64,000 nt of DNA from Streptomyces rhizoryzae (GTDB lineage: Bacteria; Actinomycetota; Actinomycetes; Streptomycetales; Streptomycetaceae): positions 62,001 through 126,000 of the forward strand of contig NZ_JALMUV010000003.1 in the NCBI RefSeq assembly GCF_023155275.1, read 5' to 3'. The position numbers and the translations under genes are program-made. Shown one piece after another: positions 25,121-34,394 of this stretch; the stretch's first letter is position 1; the number at the start of each line of letters is the position of its first letter. The notes under the pieces are model-generated. The model saw only the letters and a list, made by a program, of their open reading frames with translations, searched no databases and was not told where the DNA came from.

Positions 25121-26650
25121 GTGCCCGGAGAGCCCGAGGTGCGGACGGCGGCGGGTGTGGTGCGGGGGTTCCGGCGGGGCGGGCAGGCGGTGTTCCGCGG
25201 CATTCCCTACGCCCAACCGCCCGTCGGGAGGCTGCGGTTCGCCGCCCCGGTGCCGGCGCTGCCGTGGGACGGGGTGCGGCCGGCGGTCGCGTTCGGCCCG
25301 ACGGCGCCCCAGTCCGGCCCGACCGCCCCGCGCACCGGCGAGGACACCGGCCCGCTTGCGGGCGACGCCTGGCTGACCCTCAACGTCTGCACCCCCGACC
25401 CCGGCGCGGCCAAGCTCCCGGTCCTGGTGTGGATCCACGGCGGCGGCTACATCGCGGGGGCGTCGAGCGACCCCTCGTACGATCCGGCGGCGCTCGCCGG
25501 GGCCGGCCTCGTCGTGGTGAGCCTCAACTACCGCGTCGGCGCGGAGGGTTTCGCGCTCATCGAGGGCGCCCCGGCCAACCGCGGGATCCTCGACCAGATC
25601 GCCGCACTGCACTGGGTCCGGCGCAACATCGCGGCGTTCGGCGGGGACCCGGACCGGGTCACCGTGGCCGGCCAGTCCGCCGGGGCGGGCACGATCGCGG
25701 CGCTGCTGGCGATCGAACCGGCGCGCGGCCTGTTCCACCGGGCCATCGCCCACTCGGTGCCGGGCAACCACTGCACCCGGGCCCTGGCCGCCCGGGTCAC
25801 CGCCGCCCTCGCGGACCGGCTCGGCGCCGCACCCACCGCCGCCGGCCTCGCCCGGGTCTCCCCGCAGCGCCTGGCCGACGAGGTCACCGCGCTCGGCACC
25901 GCCCTCGCCGACCGCCACGCGGACTGGGGGCGCCTGGCCCGGCTCGGCGTCGCGGTCTGCCCGGTCATCGACGGCGAACTGCTCACCGGACCGCCGGGGC
26001 CCGCGCCGACCGGCGGCCGGACGGGCGGCATCGACCTCCTCGCCGGCCACACCCGCGACGAATTCCGGCTGTTCAGCGTCCTGAGCGGCCGGTACGGCAC
26101 CGGCGCGGACGGGACCGGCGGCTGGACCGCGGAGGAGGCCCGTACCGCCCTGGACCTCTTCGCCCCGCCGCCGCACGGCGGCGACGCCTACCGCGCCGCC
26201 CACCCGGGGGCCACGCCGGGGGAGCTGCTGGAAACGGTGTACTCCGACGCCCTCTTCCGCATGCCGTCCCTGCGGCTGGCCGAGGCGAACGCGGCGGCCG
26301 GCGGCACCTCGTACCTCTTCGAACTGTGCCTGGCCGCACCGGCGTCGGGCGGCGTCCTCGGCGCCTGCCACAGCCTCGACGTCCCCCTGGCCTTCGGGAC
26401 CCTGGACAGCCCCACCGGCCGGCAGCTCTTCGGCGACCGGCCCGCCCCGGAGGTCCGCGCGGTCTCCCGGGAGCTCCAGCGGGCCTGGGTCCGCTTCGCC
26501 GCCACCGGCGACCCCGGCTGGGCCGCCTACCGCCCCGACCGGCAACTCACCCGCGTCCTGGACACCGCGTCCCGCACCGTCCGCTACCCCGAGCAGACCT
26601 CCCGCGCGATCTGGCAGGGGCACGCCGCGGCCCCCTACGACCTGCCCTGA
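25121..26650 (+). CDS. Type-B carboxylesterase (para-nitrobenzyl esterase-like)
   Basis: A 509-residue alpha/beta hydrolase. N-terminal RGIPYAQPPVG is the type-B signature 2 region, HGGGYIAG the oxyanion hole, VAGQSAGAGT the nucleophile elbow, with Glu in TRDEFRLF and His in GACHSLDVPLAF completing the triad. The GTG start is preceded by GGGGGAGG. There is no signal peptide, so it is cytoplasmic. It hydrolyses carboxylic esters, possibly detoxifying. Likely repressed by the divergent TetR. Confidence 0.92.
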   Translation: MPGEPEVRTAAGVVRGFRRGGQAVFRGIPYAQPPVGRLRFAAPVPALPWDGVRPAVAFGPTAPQSGPTAPRTGEDTGPLAGDAWLTLNVCTPDPGAAKLPVLVWIHGGGYIAGASSDPSYDPAALAGAGLVVVSLNYRVGAEGFALIEGAPANRGILDQIAALHWVRRNIAAFGGDPDRVTVAGQSAGAGTIAALLAIEPARGLFHRAIAHSVPGNHCTRALAARVTAALADRLGAAPTAAGLARVSPQRLADEVTALGTALADRHADWGRLARLGVAVCPVIDGELLTGPPGPAPTGGRTGGIDLLAGHTRDEFRLFSVLSGRYGTGADGTGGWTAEEARTALDLFAPPPHGGDAYRAAHPGATPGELLETVYSDALFRMPSLRLAEANAAAGGTSYLFELCLAAPASGGVLGACHSLDVPLAFGTLDSPTGRQLFGDRPAPEVRAVSRELQRAWVRFAATGDPGWAAYRPDRQLTRVLDTASRTVRYPEQTSRAIWQGHAAAPYDLP

Positions 26651-26662
26651 CGGCCGCGGCCT

Positions 26663-27892
26663 TCAGGCGGCCTCGGGGGCGAGCGGGCCGCCGGGGCCGA
26701 AGGCCAGGGCCGCGAAGCGTTCGCCCATGCGGAGGTGGGTGGCGGCGTCGGGGTGGAGCTGGTCCGGCAGCGGCAGTTCGTCGAAGTCCGCCGGGCCGTA
26801 GAGCTCCCGGCCGTCGAGGTAGTGCAGCCGGGGGTCGTCGGCCGACCGCTGCGCGACGATCCGGGCCAGCTCGTCGCGGATGGCACCGAGCGTCAGCTTG
26901 CCGGCGGCGCGTTCGGCGGGGTCGCCGGCCGCCTTGAACTGGAGCCGCCCGGCGCCGAGGTCGCTGAAGTCCGGCATGCTGGGCCCCGGGGCGTCCTCGT
27001 GGATGGGGCAGTGGAGGGGCGAGACGACCAGCAGGGGAGCGGTGGGGTGCCCCTCGCGGATGGTGTCGAGGAAACCGTGCACGGCCGGGGTGAAGGCGCG
27101 CATCCGCATCAGGTCGGTGTTGACGAGGTTGATGCCGATCTTGACGCTGATCAGGTCGGCGGGGGTGTCGCGGAGCGCCCGCGCGGTGAACGGGTCGAGC
27201 AGCGCGCTGCCGCCCAGCCCGAGGTTGATCAGCTCCACCCCGCCCAGGGCCGCCGCGCGGGCGGGCCAGGTGCGGGTGGGGCCGGCGGCGTCGGAGCCGT
27301 GGCTGATCGAACTGCCGTGGTGCAGCCACACCTTGCGGCCCGCATCCGGTGCCGGCTCGACGGCGGCGTCGGCGCGCAGCGCCACCAGGTGGGTGGTCTC
27401 GTTGTGCGGCAGCCAGATCTCGACCTGCTTGTCGCGGCCGGGCAGCCCGGTGAACCGCACGGTGCCGACCGGGCCGGGCCGGGTCTCCGCGGACCCGGCG
27501 AGCATGTCCACCACCACGACGTTGCCGCCGCTGGTCCGCGCGTGCCCGGCCGGGGCGCCGTCGACCAGCAGGTCGTAGACGCCGTCCGGACGCGGCGGCG
27601 CGCCCTGGTACTCCATCTTGGTGCGCAGGGTGTCCAGTTCGAGGGCGGTGGCCCGGGTCCGGAACACCAGCCGGACACCGGAGGGCTGGCGCTCCGCCAA
27701 GGCCAGCTGCGGATCGGCGCACTGGGCGCGGGCCCGGGCGGGCAGGCGGTGGGGCAGCAGGCCGTGTTCGGTCCGCTCCACCTCCAGCGCGCCGCGCAGG
27801 AGGCCGGCGAGGTCCGGGACGGTGTGCCACGTGGCGGACTCGGCGGCGGGAGCGGATTCCGGGCCGGGGGCGGGATCGTGCGAGGCATTCAT
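26663..27892 (-). CDS. SGNH/GDSL-family esterase
   Basis: A 409-residue protein with an N-terminal beta-sandwich (carbohydrate-esterase-2-like) of ~180 residues, then an SGNH hydrolase: block I HHGSSISHGSD (Ser), block II GLGGSALLD, block III GINLVN, block V DQLHPDAATH (Asp/His). It likely deacylates a carbohydrate or other ester. There is no signal peptide, unusual for secreted carbohydrate esterases. It converges on the carboxylesterase gene with a 12-bp gap. Confidence 0.85.
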   Translation of the reverse strand: MNASHDPAPGPESAPAAESATWHTVPDLAGLLRGALEVERTEHGLLPHRLPARARAQCADPQLALAERQPSGVRLVFRTRATALELDTLRTKMEYQGAPPRPDGVYDLLVDGAPAGHARTSGGNVVVVDMLAGSAETRPGPVGTVRFTGLPGRDKQVEIWLPHNETTHLVALRADAAVEPAPDAGRKVWLHHGSSISHGSDAAGPTRTWPARAAALGGVELINLGLGGSALLDPFTARALRDTPADLISVKIGINLVNTDLMRMRAFTPAVHGFLDTIREGHPTAPLLVVSPLHCPIHEDAPGPSMPDFSDLGAGRLQFKAAGDPAERAAGKLTLGAIRDELARIVAQRSADDPRLHYLDGRELYGPADFDELPLPDQLHPDAATHLRMGERFAALAFGPGGPLAPEAA

Positions 27893-28149
27893 GAGCCCAG
27901 TCTGTCAACCCCGCCGCGGACCGGTCACCTCATTATTCCCGCCGCCCGCCGCCCGCTGCCCGCGCGCCCGGGCCGTCCCGGTCACCGTCCCGGTTCCCGT
28001 CGGGCGGCCGGGGCCGGGTGTGGTGGTGCCGCGGCGGACGGTAGCGTTCGGCCGGGGTGTGCCGCGCCCGCGCCGGTCCGTACGGACGGCAGGCGCGGCC
28101 CGAGCCGGACGTGCCGGTCCCGCGGTCAGGGCGATGAAGGAGAGTGTGG

Positions 28150-29067
28150 ATGGGGTCCGTACCGGTGGCGGCCGCCGATGTCTGGATGCTGGTGCGGGAG
28201 CATCCGATGCCGCTGCTCAAGGCCACCCGGGCGCTGGCCGAGGCGCTGGCGGCCGCCCACGGCCCCCGCTTCGCCGTCTGGCACACCGATGAGATCCTCT
28301 TCGGCGTCCAGCGGGGACGGCTGGTGCTGCGCACGCTCGGCGGGGTGGAGATCGCCCCGCCCAAGGTCGTCCTGGTGCGCCAGACGCCCGGCACGATGAC
28401 GCAGGACCGCGAGCTGAGCCTGCTGCGGCACCTGGAGCACCTGGGCGCGGTCCTGATCAACTCCGCGGCGGCCCACCACCGGTGCGGCAACAAACTGTGG
28501 CAGCTCCAGGACCTCGCCGTCGCGGGCCTGCCGGTCCCCGACTCCCTCTCCTACGCCACCGCCCCGCTGACCGGTGTGGTGCGCAGCCCCGACGTGGCCG
28601 CCCCCTGCATCGTGAAGGCCGTACGGGGCCGCAACGGACGGCAGGTGTTCCTGGCGCCGGACGGCGGACTGCTGCGGTCGCTGGCCGGCAGCCTGGCGAA
28701 CGAGGTCCCGCTGCTGTTCCAGGAGTACGTGTCCGCCTCGCACGGCCGGGACTTGCGGGTGGTCGTGGTGGACGGCGAACCGGTGGCCGCCCAGGTCCGC
28801 ACCGCCCGCGACGGCTCCCTGGCCGCCAACCTCGCCCAAGGCGGCTCCGCCGAGCTGTGCCCGGGGCGCTTCCCCGACGCCGAGGCCCTGGCGGTCGCGG
28901 CCGCCGGGACGCTCGGGCTGGCCGTCGCCGGAGTCGACCTGCTCTTCACCGCCGAGGGCGGCCACACGCTCTGCGAGGTGAATTCCGTACCCGGCTGGCG
29001 CCCGCGGATGACGGCGGTGATACCGGCGATCACCGGGTACGTCGCCCGGCTGCTGGCCGAGCGGTAG
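28150..29067 (+). CDS. ATP-grasp ligase, RimK-like
   Basis: A 305-residue ATP-grasp protein. The ATP-binding core is PCIVKAVRGRNGRQVFLA, LLFQEYVSASHGRDLRVVVVDG and, at the C-terminus, metal-binding GVDLLFTAEGGHTLCEVNSVPG. RimK-like enzymes add amino acids or form peptide-like amide bonds. ATG 28150 is used with AAGGAGA upstream; a GTG 6 nt earlier is less well spaced. It stands alone with no obvious peptide substrate gene nearby. The 257-bp region before it shows only GC-rich non-coding sequence. Confidence 0.85.
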   Translation: MGSVPVAAADVWMLVREHPMPLLKATRALAEALAAAHGPRFAVWHTDEILFGVQRGRLVLRTLGGVEIAPPKVVLVRQTPGTMTQDRELSLLRHLEHLGAVLINSAAAHHRCGNKLWQLQDLAVAGLPVPDSLSYATAPLTGVVRSPDVAAPCIVKAVRGRNGRQVFLAPDGGLLRSLAGSLANEVPLLFQEYVSASHGRDLRVVVVDGEPVAAQVRTARDGSLAANLAQGGSAELCPGRFPDAEALAVAAAGTLGLAVAGVDLLFTAEGGHTLCEVNSVPGWRPRMTAVIPAITGYVARLLAER

Positions 29068-29073
29068 GCCCGG

Positions 29074-29103
29074 GCCCGGCCGGGGCACGCGTCCCGGCCG
29101 GGC
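29074..29103. terminator. Bidirectional hairpin between convergent genes
   Basis: GCCCGGCCGGG / CCCGGCCGGGC, 11-bp arms, 8-nt loop, between the ATP-grasp and DsbA-like genes. Confidence 0.55.
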
Positions 29104-29112
29104 GCCGTCCGG

Positions 29113-29895
29113 CTACTGCTGCGGGGCCGCGGCGGCCACCCGGCGGGCCTCCTTGGTCACCAGCCCGGTCAGCTTGGCGGGGGTGAGCTGGGTGGCGGGG
29201 TCGGCCAGGGTGCGCCCGTTGAGCTGGACGACGGGCACCTGGCCCAGGCCCGACGCGGCGTACTGCTCCTGGGATTTGGTCACCCAGCCCTGCCGCTGCT
29301 TGCGGTCCAGGCACAGGTCGAAGGTGTCGTGCTGGATCTTGCCGGCCTTCTTGGCCAGCTTCTTGAGCAGGGCGCGGTTGTTGAACGCGTCCTTCTCCGG
29401 GGCCGGCTGGTTCGCCCACACCTGGTCCATGAACTGGCGGAACCGGCCCTGGTCCTGCGCGCAGGCGGCCGCGGCGGCGGCCTCCTTCGCGCCGCTGCCG
29501 CCGTACTGCCGGTCGCTCGGGGTGACCAGCCGGTAGTTGATCTGGGCCTGGCCGGACGCCAGGAGCTGGGCGAACGTCCCGGCGTACCGCTGGGCGAAAT
29601 CGCGGGACAGGGGGCTGCGCGGGTCCTCGTACACGGTCAGCGTGACCGGGACGGTCGGCTTGACGGGCAGGTCCAGCTGCGGGGCGCCGGTGGGCGCGCC
29701 CGACGGGGCCACGGCGCCGGAGGGCGCCTCGAACGTGGTCGCCTCGTTGGCGCGGGCGAACTGGCCGAGGACCGTCGCCGCCCCGCAGACCACGGCCAGG
29801 CCGACCGCGGACACCGCGTAGGTGCGCCAATTGCGGCGGGAGCCGCTCCGCGTCGTGCCGCTGCCGTTCTTCTTGCTCCCTGCGGAGGCCACCAT
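29113..29895 (-). CDS. Membrane-anchored DsbA/thioredoxin-like protein lacking the CxxC motif
   Basis: A 260-residue protein with one N-terminal signal anchor (about 25-45) and an extracellular DsbA-like domain of the Thioredoxin_4 type: VTLTVYEDPRSPLSRDFAQRY, then a helical insert with KDAFNNRALLKKLAKKAG and the C-terminal VPVVQLNGR (cis-Pro region). Where active homologs have a CPYC-type redox pair, this protein reads SPLS, so it cannot act as a thiol oxidoreductase in the usual way. ATG 29895 follows GAAAGGG. Possible roles: chaperone or binding protein. Function unknown. Confidence 0.82.
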   Translation of the reverse strand: MVASAGSKKNGSGTTRSGSRRNWRTYAVSAVGLAVVCGAATVLGQFARANEATTFEAPSGAVAPSGAPTGAPQLDLPVKPTVPVTLTVYEDPRSPLSRDFAQRYAGTFAQLLASGQAQINYRLVTPSDRQYGGSGAKEAAAAAACAQDQGRFRQFMDQVWANQPAPEKDAFNNRALLKKLAKKAGKIQHDTFDLCLDRKQRQGWVTKSQEQYAASGLGQVPVVQLNGRTLADPATQLTPAKLTGLVTKEARRVAAAAPQQ

Positions 29896-30157
29896 GCGCA
29901 CCCTTTCACCAGGCCGGTCCTTGTGCTTCCGGCGGCGCGGTACCTGCCACCGGTGCCCCGGCGCGCCGCCTCCGTACGGGACGGGGCGCTGCCGCGGCAC
30001 GCCACAGTGTGGCAGCCCCCGCGGGGCGCGCGCGGGCCGGGGCCCGTGGTGGCGGACGGTGACCGCGGGGTCAGCGCAGGGAGACGCCGAGAGGCCGGCG
30101 GGCGCTGCCGAGCCGGGGCGGACGAGCGTGAGGAGGGTCACGTCCCGGCGCCACCCC

Positions 30158-30952
30158 TCACGTCCCGGCCGGTGGGGACCACACGTACGGGGTCGTCGTC
30201 GTGACGGCGTGGAAGCCCAGGCGCCGCAGGATGGGCGCGCTGTCGTCGGAGGCGTCCACCTGGAGGAACCGCACCCCGCGCGCGGCTGCCAGCCGGGCCC
30301 GCGCGGCGACCAGCGCGCGGTAGATCCCCCGCCCGCGCCAGGCCGGGAGGGACGAACCGCCCCACAGGGACGCGAACGCGGTGCCGGGGCGGAAGACCAC
30401 CCAGGCCGCGCAGACCACCTCGCCGCCGGCCTCGGCGACCAGGACCGTCACCTCCTCGGGCGCCGCCGCGATCCGGCCGGCCAGGTCGTCCACCAGCCAG
30501 CCCCAGTCCTGCCCCCAGACCGCCGACTGCATGGCGGCGATCCGCCGCAGGTCGTCGCGCGCCGTCACCTGCCGCACGGTCACCCCGGCCGGCAGGACCG
30601 GTTCCGCGGCCAACTCCCCGGCCAGGCCGATCAGTACGGTCTCCCGCTCCTCGGGCACGAAACCGGCCGCGCGCAGCCGGTCGGGGAGGTCGGCCGGCCG
30701 GTCGTGCGCCCGGGTCTTCCACTCCACCGCCTCACCGCGCGCGGCGAAGTGGTCGCGCTGCCGGGCGATCAGCCGGTCCAGCTCGGCGCCGCGTAGGGTG
30801 AGGTCGGGCGGGCCGCTGACGAAGCCGCGGTGCTGGCCGGTGATCCGCAGCAGCGGCCCGTCCTGCTCGTAGCGCACACCGGCCGGCGGGTGGGGCGGCG
30901 CGCCCCGCATCTGCTCGTCATAGGCCGCGAGCAAGCTCTCGATATCGGTCAC
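30158..30952 (-). CDS. GNAT-family acetyltransferase
   Basis: A 264-residue protein. After a ~115-residue N-terminal half, a GNAT domain shows LPAWRGRGIYRALVAARA (acetyl-CoA loop) and RFLQVDASDDSAPILRRLGF near the C-terminus. GTG 30952 is the start. It is divergent from the hydrolase at 30998 with 45 bp between. Substrate unknown. Confidence 0.85.
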   Translation of the reverse strand: MTDIESLLAAYDEQMRGAPPHPPAGVRYEQDGPLLRITGQHRGFVSGPPDLTLRGAELDRLIARQRDHFAARGEAVEWKTRAHDRPADLPDRLRAAGFVPEERETVLIGLAGELAAEPVLPAGVTVRQVTARDDLRRIAAMQSAVWGQDWGWLVDDLAGRIAAAPEEVTVLVAEAGGEVVCAAWVVFRPGTAFASLWGGSSLPAWRGRGIYRALVAARARLAAARGVRFLQVDASDDSAPILRRLGFHAVTTTTPYVWSPPAGT

Positions 30953-30997
30953 GGCCGCCACTCTACGAACGCACCGGACCCCCACCACGGAGGCGCC

Positions 30998-31846
30998 ATG
31001 AGGAGGACGATGCGGACCGGGCCGACGACCGTGCGCGGACTGCGGCTGGCCCGGGCCGACGCGGGCGGGCCGGGGCGGCCGGTACTGGCCCTGCACGGCC
31101 ACTTCGGGCGGGCCCGCGCGTTCGCCGGCCTGGCGGCCGCGCTGGCGCCGGAGTTCCGGGTGATCGCGCTGGAACAGCGCGCGCACGGCCTGAGCGAGAG
31201 CGCCGCCGACCTCTCGCCGGACGCGTACGCGGCCGACGCCGCCGCGTTCGTCCGCACGCTGGGGCTGGGACCGCTGCCGGTGGTCGGCCACTCGATGGGC
31301 GCCGTGGTCGCCTTCCGGCTGGCGGCCCGCCACCCGGACCTGGTCACCGCGCTGGTCAACGAGGAGGGCGGGGCGCTCAACCGCCGCCCCGACGTGGCGC
31401 ATCCGGTCCTGGACGTACGGGACTGGCCGCGCCGCGCGCCCACCCTGGCCGCCCTGCGGCGGGAGGTCGAGGCGCGCGGCATCCCGGACGCCGGCTACTT
31501 CCTGGAGAGCGCGGTCGAACACCCCGACGGCTGGGGCTTCCTCTTCGACCCCGAGGACATGATGCGCTCGCAGGAGGCGCTGATCGGCGACTGGTGGCCC
31601 GACTGGCTCGCCGCCACCTGCCCGGCCCTGCTCCTGCACGGCCTGGACAGCGCCGTCCTGCCCACCTCGATGGCGCGGGAGATGGCCCGCCGGCGGCCGG
31701 GCACCATCCTGCGGGAGTTCCCGGGGTGCGGGCACTGGCTGCACGACGACGACCCGGCGGGTTTCGCGGAGGCGGTCCGGGCGTTCCTCACCGACTGCCC
31801 GAGGTGGTCACCCGTCAGCGGAGGCAACGCCCGTCAACCGAGGTAA
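30998..31846 (+). CDS. Alpha/beta hydrolase
   Basis: A 282-residue alpha/beta-hydrolase: oxyanion region LHGHFGRARAF, nucleophile elbow VVGHSMGAVVAF (Ser), late His in GCGHWLHDDDP. ATG 30998 has GGAGG in front; ATG 31010 is an alternative. Its final residues are encoded inside a degenerate 19-bp tandem repeat, so the C-terminal tail was probably altered by repeat expansion. Substrate unknown. Confidence 0.87.
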   Translation: MRRTMRTGPTTVRGLRLARADAGGPGRPVLALHGHFGRARAFAGLAAALAPEFRVIALEQRAHGLSESAADLSPDAYAADAAAFVRTLGLGPLPVVGHSMGAVVAFRLAARHPDLVTALVNEEGGALNRRPDVAHPVLDVRDWPRRAPTLAALRREVEARGIPDAGYFLESAVEHPDGWGFLFDPEDMMRSQEALIGDWWPDWLAATCPALLLHGLDSAVLPTSMAREMARRRPGTILREFPGCGHWLHDDDPAGFAEAVRAFLTDCPRWSPVSGGNARQPR

Positions 31847-31863
31847 CGCCCGTCGACCGAGGT
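31807..31863 (+). repeat. 19-bp tandem repeat, three copies
   Basis: Copies 2 and 3 (AACGCCCGTCAACCGAGGT, 31826-31844, and the same with one change, 31845-31863) are 18/19 identical; copy 1 (31807-31825) is degenerate. It spans the hydrolase stop codon and the start of the 165-bp gap before the ABC operon. Confidence 0.7.
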
Positions 31864-32011
31864 GCCCGGGACGCCGGTTGGGGTGCTGCCGCCCGATGCA
31901 CACAGGACGTTCGACGGTGCGTGTGAGGGTGCCCGCCGGCCCTCTGCCGCCCGAGGCGGAACCCCGGTACAGTCACCGGCGCGATCAAGCCGTTCACGAG
32001 GGGGAGCGCCC

Positions 32012-33127
32012 GTGGCCGAAGCCGCCCGCACCGACGTCCGTCCGGTCGCCACGGAAGTCACGCCCGCCGTACGACTCACCGCCGTCAGCAAGTACTTCGG
32101 AGCGGTGCGCGCCGTCGACAGCGCCGAACTCACCATTCGGCAAGGGGAGTTCTTCTCCCTCCTCGGCCCGTCCGGCTCCGGCAAGACCACCCTGCTGCGT
32201 CTGATCGCCGGCTTCGAGCGGCCCACCTCGGGCCGTATCGAACTCGCCGGCCGCGAGGTCACCGCACTCCCGCCCAGCCGCCGCGACGTCCATACCGTCT
32301 TCCAGGACTACGCGCTGTTCCCCCATATGAGCGTCGAGCAGAACGTCGCCTACGCGCTGACCGTCGCCGGGGTGGGCAAGGCCGAACGCCGCGCCCGCGC
32401 CCGCGAGGCGCTGCGCACCGTACGACTCGACGACCTCGGACCACGGCGCCCCGCCCAACTCTCCGGCGGGCAGCGCCAGCGCGTCGCCCTGGCCCGCGCC
32501 CTGATCGACGGCCCCGGACTGCTGCTGCTCGACGAGCCCCTCGGCGCCCTCGACCTCCAGCTGCGGCAGGAGATGCAGCGCGAACTCCAGCGCATCCAGC
32601 GCGCCACCGGTGTCACCTTCCTCCTCGTCACCCACGACCAGGAGGAGGCGCTGACCCTCAGCGACCGCCTCGCCGTCCTCGACCGGGGCCGGATCGTGCA
32701 GACCGGCCCGCCACTGGAGATCTACGACCGGCCGGCCACCGCCTTCGTCGCGGGGTTCGTCGGCACCACCAACCTGCTGCGCGACCAGGCCGCGGTCCGT
32801 GTCGTCGGCGCCCCGGGCACGTACAGCATCCGCCCCGAGCGGATCCGGATCGCCGACCCCGAAGGCCCCGACGGCGTACCGGGGCCGGGCGAGCGGTGTG
32901 TCCCCGGGCGGATCGCCGAGATCGCGTACGCCGGCGCACACACCCGCTTCGTCATCCGTCTCGACGCCGGCGACGACCGGCTCACCGCGCTACGGCTGAA
33001 CTCCGCGGGACTCCCGGAAGCGGCCCGCCCCGGCGCCGCCGTCCACCTGCTGTGGGACGCCGCGGACGCCTTGCCGGTACCCGATCGACGGCCGCCGAAC
33101 GTGCGCCCCGGCGCATCCGATGCGTGA
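32012..33127 (+). CDS. Polyamine-type ABC transporter ATP-binding protein (PotA-like)
   Basis: A 371-residue ATPase: Walker A GPSGSGKTTLLR, signature LSGGQRQRVALARAL, Walker B LLLLDEPLGALD, then a C-terminal TOBE domain that starts after FVGTTNLLRD. GTG 32012 follows GAGGGGGAG. It is first gene of a four-gene operon with binding protein and two permeases, energising uptake. PotA-like ATPases serve spermidine/putrescine or related cations. Confidence 0.88.
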   Translation: MAEAARTDVRPVATEVTPAVRLTAVSKYFGAVRAVDSAELTIRQGEFFSLLGPSGSGKTTLLRLIAGFERPTSGRIELAGREVTALPPSRRDVHTVFQDYALFPHMSVEQNVAYALTVAGVGKAERRARAREALRTVRLDDLGPRRPAQLSGGQRQRVALARALIDGPGLLLLDEPLGALDLQLRQEMQRELQRIQRATGVTFLLVTHDQEEALTLSDRLAVLDRGRIVQTGPPLEIYDRPATAFVAGFVGTTNLLRDQAAVRVVGAPGTYSIRPERIRIADPEGPDGVPGPGERCVPGRIAEIAYAGAHTRFVIRLDAGDDRLTALRLNSAGLPEAARPGAAVHLLWDAADALPVPDRRPPNVRPGASDA

Positions 33128-33202
33128 TGCGCTCTGGTATCAGAGGGTTCACTTCCGGATACTGGCGGGGCTCGACAGCCGTGTGCGACAGGGGAGTACA
33201 CC

Positions 33203-34381
33203 ATGCGCAGCGCGAATCCATGGAAGGCGTCCGTGGCGGCCGGCATCCTGCTGCTGGCCGTCGCCTGCGGCTCCGGCGGCGGGGACGGCGGCGGTGCGGG
33301 GGCCGCTCCGCAGAAGTCCGTCGGCAAGGGCGAGGGCCGGGTCGACATCATCGCCTGGGCCGGATACGCCGAGGACGGTTCCAACGACCCGAAGGCCGAC
33401 TGGGTGCACCCCTTCGAGAAGCAGACCGGCTGCAAGGTCAACACCAAGATCGCCGGGACCTCCGACGAGATGGTCTCGCTGATGAAGACCGGCCAGTACG
33501 ACACCGTCTCCGCCTCCGGTGACGCCACCCTGCGGCTGATCGCCGCCAAGGACGTGGCCCCGATCAACACCCGTCTGGTCCCCAACTACCGCGATGTCTT
33601 CGCCGGTCTGAAGATGCGCCCGTTCAACTCCAAGGACGGGCAGATGTACGGCATCCCGCACGGCCGCGGCGCCAATCTGCTGATGTACCGCACCGACAAG
33701 GTCTCCCCGGCCCCCGACTCCTGGCAGGCCGTCTTCGACGGCGCGCCGAAGTACTCGGGCAAGGTCACCGCCTACGACTCGCCGATCTACATCGCCGACG
33801 CCGCCCTCTACCTGATGAGGACCCGCCCCGCGCTCGGCATCAAGGACCCCTACGCCCTGGACACCGAGCAACTCGCGGCAGCGGTGAGCCTGTTGAAGAA
33901 GCAGCGGCAGTACATCGGCGAGTACTGGAGCGACTACCAGAAGGAAGTGACGGCCTTCAAGGGCGGTGACAGCGTCATCGGCACCACCTGGCAGGTCATC
34001 GCGAACACCGCCGCAGCGGAGAAGGCCCCGGTCAAGGCCGTCCTCCCGAAGGAAGGCGCAACCGGCTGGTCCGACACCTGGATGGTCTCCGCCAAGGCCC
34101 GGCACCCCAACTGTGCCTACCAGTGGCTCGACTGGATCATCTCGCCGAAGGTGAACGCCCAGGTAGCCGAGTACTTCGGCGAGGCACCGGCGAACGCCAG
34201 AGCCTGCCGGGAGACCGCCGACCCGCACCACTGCGCCGTCTACCACGCCGACGACGAGAGCTACTACCGCCGCGTCCACTTCTGGACCACCCCCGTCCCG
34301 CAGTGCCTCGACGGCCGCACGGGCGTGAAGTGCACCGACTACGCGGACTGGACCCGGGCCTGGACGGAGATCAAGGGCTGA
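33203..34381 (+). CDS. Polyamine-type extracellular solute-binding lipoprotein (PotD-like)
   Basis: A 392-residue solute-binding protein with lipobox LAVACGSG, so lipid-anchored. After the Gly-rich linker the mature domain runs RVDIIAWAGYAEDGS, TGCKVNTKIAGTSDEMV and YGIPHGRGANLLMYR, the PotD/PotF pattern. The ligand may be a polyamine, but several members bind other cations, so specificity is open. It sits 75 bp after the ATPase gene. Confidence 0.87.
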   Translation: MRSANPWKASVAAGILLLAVACGSGGGDGGGAGAAPQKSVGKGEGRVDIIAWAGYAEDGSNDPKADWVHPFEKQTGCKVNTKIAGTSDEMVSLMKTGQYDTVSASGDATLRLIAAKDVAPINTRLVPNYRDVFAGLKMRPFNSKDGQMYGIPHGRGANLLMYRTDKVSPAPDSWQAVFDGAPKYSGKVTAYDSPIYIADAALYLMRTRPALGIKDPYALDTEQLAAAVSLLKKQRQYIGEYWSDYQKEVTAFKGGDSVIGTTWQVIANTAAAEKAPVKAVLPKEGATGWSDTWMVSAKARHPNCAYQWLDWIISPKVNAQVAEYFGEAPANARACRETADPHHCAVYHADDESYYRRVHFWTTPVPQCLDGRTGVKCTDYADWTRAWTEIKG

Positions 34382-34394
34382 GCAGGGGGGCCCG

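Noticed and set aside
31807..31863. Possible CRISPR-like or attachment-site repeat
   Set aside because: Repeats are directly adjacent with no spacers, no cas genes, no integrase and no tRNA.
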